Below, in pieces: positions 59,301-64,000 of a stretch of DNA of 64,000 nucleotides. The stretch's first letter is position 1. The number at the start of each line of letters is the position of its first letter. The notes under the pieces were generated by a model. That model searched no databases, was not told the DNA's origin, and was given only the letters and a program-made list of their open reading frames with translations. The position numbers were made by a program, and so were the translations under genes. Source of the stretch: Siphonodentalium dalli (Eukaryota; Mollusca; Scaphopoda; Gadilida; Siphonodentaliidae). The stretch covers positions 77,154,705 to 77,218,704 of the forward strand of contig CP136067.1 of NCBI GenBank assembly GCA_032622095.1, given 5' to 3'.

Positions 59301-60898
59301 CATTTTTCTCCCAACCCAAGAGCCTCATTCCGATTTTTTGTTTTATACCAATCTTTGGCACATTCCAGTAGCTTCGTAACGGTATATCTGGGGAGAAATC
59401 TGATACGATATTCGTGATTAACTGGGATGATTTCGGTATATATACTGTAAAAACAAAGCGCGTTACCCGTGTGTGCAGGGTTAATACGTTAGAGTGAAAT
59501 CGACACGGTCTTGTGAAAACGACACGGATACGTCACATCGTTGCACCTGCATAACTTCCGAGAAACGCGCGTATTGATATGAAGTATATACAACTGGACT
59601 AATCGTGTTTGTCATCGGAAATGACCATATCGATACCATTAGAAAAGGAAACATGTGAATATATGACAGACAAATGTTAGTTAGACGCGTTCGACGACGA
59701 CAACTGTTCGAATGTGGAATTATTTCGTTCGTCATTTGTGAAGCGGCTATTGTTTACCTGTTAAGAAATGTGCCAATGGTGCCAGTTTCGCTTGGGGTCT
59801 TCCGTTTTATGGAATATGTTCGCAAATTAGTCGTTTATATTTCATGTTATATATGCAACTCTGTGTCTGCAAGTGAGGTTATGTTGAAGGTTTTTCGTGA
59901 TTAACAGTTGAGGCTTATCTCCATTTGTATTAGCGTCCACGACTTCGTCCGTATTTATTTACTGGAAACGTGAAGCGTAACTGGTTGGTCGCCATTGTTT
60001 TGATCTGTTTTAGTTCACACAAAACATGGTGACGGATTGTTAAATTAGTTCCGGCTCTTAATTAAATAGGCAAAGCAGTCACGTGGGTGGTGTGAGATAG
60101 ATGGTCACGTGTTATGTGAGACAGGGAAATCTCACCCAGCTATCTCACACTGGCTGCCTGTGCTAAAGTGTGTAGGGGGTGGGAGAAAACTATTTCTTGG
60201 TTAGAGGTCTCCACGGGGAGCTCATTGTGCATACATTTGGGAACATGCACGTTCTAGATTACGAATGTCCGACTTGTGGTATAAAACATGGCATAAAGTC
60301 CCATTCGGAGAAATATAAGGTCCAGGTAGAACAAATGAGCTGGGTTTTAAATATAATTAGAGGAGTGGTCTTTATTAAGCAAGCCATGTTCTGAGGGGAT
60401 CTACCACCAAAATACAGCGGGTGTGAATAAATGGTCATTATCAGGAAGTACAAACAAATTATGGATCTAGTGGCATATTACACCATGGATAGTTTGTATA
60501 CCATTCAGAAAATGATGTGACTTTATAGGCTAGTTCATAGTATATAAAGTCTTCATATCTATGTTTCTTCTACAGGTAGGCCTCCATCCTTCCAAATTAT
60601 GTAGACATGTATTCATGTTGTTCAAATGACCAATGTCCGAATAAAATATGGTTGAATTAAAACTATTTACAGGACACACGCCGCCCATACTACTTTTTCT
60701 ATAGTATTCTCTTATTAGTCTGTAAAGGGTAATGTATTCAAATTGATTACAGGAGTTCTGTCATGGCAGCATGCGATGTCGTGGCAACTTTACTAAAAAA
60801 CAATTAATAACGATATTTCCAAACAACGTAAATTTTCAAATTTATATTTGTCACTGATATGTGATAAAAAGCAACACTTTTCATTTTGTGATATAGCT
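59301..60898. other. Gene-free stretch
   Basis: A hydrophobic 76-codon frame at 59674-59904 has no support. A weak inverted repeat (gtgtgagatag / ctatctcacac) spans about 60090-60151. Confidence 0.4.
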
Positions 60899-61042
60899 CA
60901 CATGTCCCCTGGTATGATAACACCACTATACGAGTATATATTAGTGGTATCGCACCAGGGGACCTGTGATATAGCTTCACATCATAAAGACGTTTGTACC
61001 GACCACAAACTTATATTCGTGATTTATATGTTTGTGATCGGT
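60899..61042. repeat. Two adjacent small inverted repeats
   Basis: At about 60900-60965 'acatgtcccctggt...accacta' pairs with 'tagtggt...accaggggacctgt', and 'tgtgatatagct' occurs directly repeated on the two sides. At 60998-61010 ACCGACCACAAAC pairs with 61030-61042 GTTTGTGATCGGT, with one mismatch. Confidence 0.7.
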
Positions 61043-61093
61043 TCAAATATATTTATACAGTGACATTACATTAGGGAATAACGTTATTACTGG

Positions 61094-61366
61094 GGGACTG
61101 TACACTAAATCCGGTTATTGATGGGGTTATCTCCTTTTATACTCAACAGAATATATGCAACAAATAAATGATTTTGAGCCATGGATTAGGGCAAAATACA
61201 CTCGTGTGCTCTATGAAACAGCAAACAACTTGGTAATTCTAATGAAAATGAATTTATGACTGGAGTGTATTTTGCACTGATCCATGGCTCAATTCAGTTG
61301 TTGCATATATTATGTTGAGTATAAAAGGAGATGGTTCCTTAAATGGCCGGATTTAGTGTACAGTAC
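61094..61366. mobile_element. MITE-like inverted repeat, arms ~105 bp
   Basis: Left arm landmarks GGACTGTACACTAAATCCGG, 'ctccttttatactcaaca', 'atatatgcaaca' and 'gagccatgga', ending near 'aaaatacactc', recur complemented on the right with a few mismatches. The unpaired centre is about 60 bp. The terminal word ggactgtacacta is also found at the inner ends of the Foldback-like element arms (complement at 15098-15110; 15732-15744). No convincing target duplication and no ORF. Confidence 0.75.
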
Positions 61367-61469
61367 CCATTGAAGTATTTAGTAGATTAATCGACGAATT
61401 CAATGTAAGCTTGTGATATCTTGTTGTATGAGCCAGAGCTTTGAGAAAAAAAAAGTAATGAATAGTCAA

Positions 61470-61610
61470 ATGTTTGTCCACATAATGACTAACTTGAGTT
61501 AATCATAATGAGAAGTCAGAAAGCTATAGTAATAGTGACTAATATCAGCGTAGTTAAATGACTAAGCTACGACTGCATCATAATGACTAACTTATATTAG
61601 TCACTGGGAA
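61470..61610. repeat. Short repeats around 'cataatgactaactt'
   Basis: 'cataatgactaactt' occurs directly repeated near 61481 and 61579. AGTGACTAATAT (61534-61545) pairs with ATATTAGTCACT (61593-61604). Probably a small degenerate hairpin element. Confidence 0.6.
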
Positions 61611-61788
61611 CATATAATTTGGTGGAAATGTTGTACAGATAATTCCAATATTCCACCAGAAGATATAATTATCCAGAATCAGAGACCGAGTTGGAAGCAG
61701 GCAAATATTTCAATCACTTCTCCAAAAACAGATTCCATTACAGGTATATGTTAACCCTGGCATGACTGGAGCTTCATGCAATTTGTAA

Positions 61789-62315
61789 CAATGCATTATC
61801 TTATATATGTGACCCGCCATATCAAATCCAGTCGGAAGTCGGGATTGTTTTTACCCTGTGCCAATGCATTCTCTTATATATGCGAGTCGACCATAGGTCG
61901 CCTCGCATATATAAGAGAATGCATTGGCCTAACAATTTTTTACAATTTTAATAATTTTTTCTTGTATTCTTTAACAATTTTATAATATCACCCATACAGA
62001 GCCCCAGTCAAACATGAGCAGACGACACTCTTCTATATGCTTCTATATATGTGTGGGGCTCCCTGCAGGGTAATGGATGTTTTTTTTATTTTATGTCCTA
62101 AAAATTGTCAGAAAAAATTATTTTAAAAAAATGATAAAAAATTGTTAGGCCAATGCATTCTCTTATATATGCGAGGCGACCTATGGTCGACTCGCATATA
62201 TAAGAGAATGCATTGGCACAGGGTAAAAAAATCACGACTTCCGACTGGATTTGATATGGCGGGTCACATATACGAGTCTCCCATATAATAGAATTGGCCT
62301 AACAATATTTACATT
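61789..62315. mobile_element. Compound palindromic element, copy B, inside a second inverted repeat
   Basis: The outer arms (about 61806-61853 and 62224-62273) pair over the words GTGACCCGCCATATCAAATC and 'cagtcggaagtcg' with few differences; weaker pairing extends outward. Between them, 61854-62223 is the palindromic core. Palindromes at 61860-61928 and 62149-62217 are exact reverse complements of each other, and the first is identical to 50152-50220 of copy A. The AT-rich spacer resembles that of copy A but contains an extra hairpin-like insert (about 61987-62080, with gagcccc/ggggctc). Confidence 0.85.
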
Positions 62316-62329
62316 GACCTTGTAAGCCA

Positions 62330-64000
62330 GTGGCATGTGTGAGCCCGGGGTAGAATATGTATACCGCCCATTAGGGGTAAGAATCCCCCAATGTGGCACC
62401 CTGTTTACCGTGGGGTGCATCCCGTGAGTTGTGGTGTAGGAGTCCTGGAGGTACTAGGACGGCCGTGTCATGTGAGGCATCAACCAGCGGATACGGCTTA
62501 TCTCATGGTCCTCTTTGGTCCTACATATCTTAAAGAAGGATGGTTTAGTTGACTCGGCTCAATCAATCGGCTGATCAGTGTTTCAGATTACATTTCTGCC
62601 ATCTATTATTATGCTTCTGATGTCTAGTTGTGTCTTCTGTTTTTCATGTATATTGTTTCTTTCGTGTCTTGCTGTTTACATGTCGTGTTCACGACTGTTA
62701 AATGTTTCAATCTTGTATTGTTCACGCACGTCTCATTGTGGCGAGGTACCGGCAGGCTGCTATATTCAGTGGCTAAACGGGTCAGCGCTTCAGCTATGTA
62801 CCAGTCTTTGGCCCGATCATAATTTGAAGAGTAGTCCGAGGCGGCTCATGGGCTAGCTGTCGATTATTTGCTTTTCATATGGCAACTCATAAACAAAAAC
62901 TCGACAAGTTACACTGATGCTGATGTCTACCCCAGTACTTGGTACTTGGTTTTGATCCAAATGTCAAGAGACCTTCTGGATTTGTGATTGACAAAACGAT
63001 ACAAAGCATAGCCTGACAATTAATAGTTGTCAAACCGATCAGGACTGGACCACTAAGTGGCTCTCTTCTGATCGAATGTTCAAGAAAACTTCAAGCTGAT
63101 GCTTTTGTGCAATTAACATCTATATTGCACAAACAGCAGTGTTGATTACCAAAACAATTGATGGACAAAAAAATGAGATAGATATCTTCTGACCTTCAAT
63201 CGGTGCGAGCATCTACCGACATTGAAGGTTGGGTATATGGATATGGATTTAAGCACATATGTTCCAAACCCAAAATGTCATGGGTATGGCCATGGCCAGG
63301 AACGTTGTAAAAGTACAGAAACCATATGTGCACGATGGTTTATTTCTGGTCATGACCATAAGGATTGTACGAATCTTAAGAAATTTTCTAGTTTCACATG
63401 CTGAAATGGATCGTTCATGTCCAATTTGGGACTATGAATTCAAGATACAACGATGAAAAGCTGAGAAGCATCTGTCATATATAGATGCTAAGAAAATATT
63501 GGTCCTCGATCATCCATTCCACAGGTCACATACTCAAAAATCGTGTCTACCAAAAAGTGTGTTGATGCCAGCACTCAGACACAGAGGTAAAACAAACTCG
63601 TCAGTATATTACTACATGTAGCAACACAAGTTGAGGAGACTGATACTATTCCTGTCCCAGAACCTTTAGCGCAGGTAATGGATACAGCTTCTGTCGTTGA
63701 GACATTTCCTCCGAAACAATCTATGCAAGTTGATCCTATTATTTTTTTTTTAAATCGCCAGTTGCTTCGAAACAAAGATCGCCAACGTCACTCAAACGAC
63801 TCTCAGAAAGAGAGGAACATCTTTGAGTGTTCAATATTTTACCACATGATTGACGAGGAACTCTTAACGTTCAAAGACAACATACAATATTTGTGGATCT
63901 AGGCTGTCGGTTGGGCGAAGGATGAATTCCTGCCTCACCCACCGACCGTCAGCTTGACGCATTGATAAAGGTTCATGCGCGATTCATCAAATATTATAAA
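62330..64000 (+). mobile_element. Non-LTR retrotransposon, 5' part, running off the right edge
   Basis: The start (about 62330-62580) reads like the 5' UTR of an invertebrate LINE: 'gtataccgcccattaggggt', 'accctgtttaccgtggggtg', 'tcccgtgagttgtggt', then 'ggcttatctcatggtcctct' and 'gactcggctcaatcaa'. A decayed ORF1 follows (62930-63890). The RT-encoding part would lie beyond 64000 if present. It lies directly downstream of the compound palindromic element. Confidence 0.6.
62930..63890 (+). pseudogene. Decayed LINE ORF1 with CCHC zinc knuckles
   Basis: Frames with interspersed stops and shifts encode, in order: an RNA-binding-like part (DPNVKRPSGFVIDKTIQSIA near 62955-63014, then GSLLIECSRKLQAD near 63059-63100); the linker LKVGYMDMDLSTYVPNPKCH (63219-63280); zinc-knuckle sequence GHGQERCKS and ETICARWFISGHDHKDCTN; and CPIWDYEFKIQ after 63420. 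This order matches ORF1 nucleic-acid-binding proteins of CR1/Jockey-type elements (PRE_C2HC-like plus CCHC knuckles). At least one expected cysteine is missing in the first knuckle (KCHGYGHG instead of a C-x2-C spacing). A Glu/Pro/Thr-rich C-terminal region follows (VATQVEETDTIPVPEPLAQV near 63610-63670). Nothing functional can be encoded. Confidence 0.75.

Noticed and set aside
59674-59904. Small membrane protein ORF
   Set aside because: Only 76 codons, no start context or homologous motif; hydrophobicity is expected for T-rich sequence.

Overview
This window looks like gene-poor nuclear DNA from an animal, most likely a marine lophotrochozoan such as a mollusc. The base composition is AT-rich. 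There is no operon structure and no dense coding. What can be identified consists of decayed non-LTR retrotransposons, tRNA-derived SINEs, MITE-like inverted-repeat elements, microsatellites and degenerate tandem repeats. The phylum is an inference from repeat style, not a proven identification.

Layout. 1-5.9 kb: a 56-bp hairpin, then a 2-kb unit present twice in tandem with a nested smaller duplication. 6.0-7.1 kb: the broken 3' end of a LINE. 7.1-13 kb: nothing recognisable apart from one repeat fragment. 13.1-13.3 kb: a candidate spliced exon on the plus strand. 14.65-16.13 kb: a Foldback-like element with mirror-image arrays. 17.6-18.6 kb: gag-like remnants on the minus strand. 22.1-23.2 kb: a 5'-truncated LINE 3' end with an intact 266-codon frame. 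23.66-23.83 kb: a candidate 165-nt exon on the minus strand. 27.6 and 34.3 kb: two SINEs. 33.09-33.23 kb: a 146-bp almost perfect palindrome. 35.7-36.9 kb: microsatellite duplication and a 160-180-bp degenerate array. 37.4-38.3 kb: unexplained coding-like sequence on the minus strand. 40.02-41.21 kb: an inverted-repeat element directly upstream of a GC-richer 258-codon ORF. 44.8-46.7 kb: degenerate satellite-like arrays. 47.4-48.5 kb: two imperfect hairpins. 50.0-50.5 kb and 61.8-62.3 kb: two copies of a compound palindromic element. 55.8-56.3 kb: a MITE flanked by TTAA. 58.28-58.42 kb: another candidate exon. 62.3 kb to the right edge: the 5' part and ORF1 remnant of another LINE.

No complete host gene can be defined. 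The candidate exons have plausible splice sites and open frames, but I do not recognise the proteins and cannot join them into a transcript. The strongest unexplained signal is the abundance of near-perfect palindromes. They include a 69-bp palindrome that occurs four times, as inverted pairs inside two different host inverted repeats. I see no CRISPR array, rRNA gene or functional tRNA gene.
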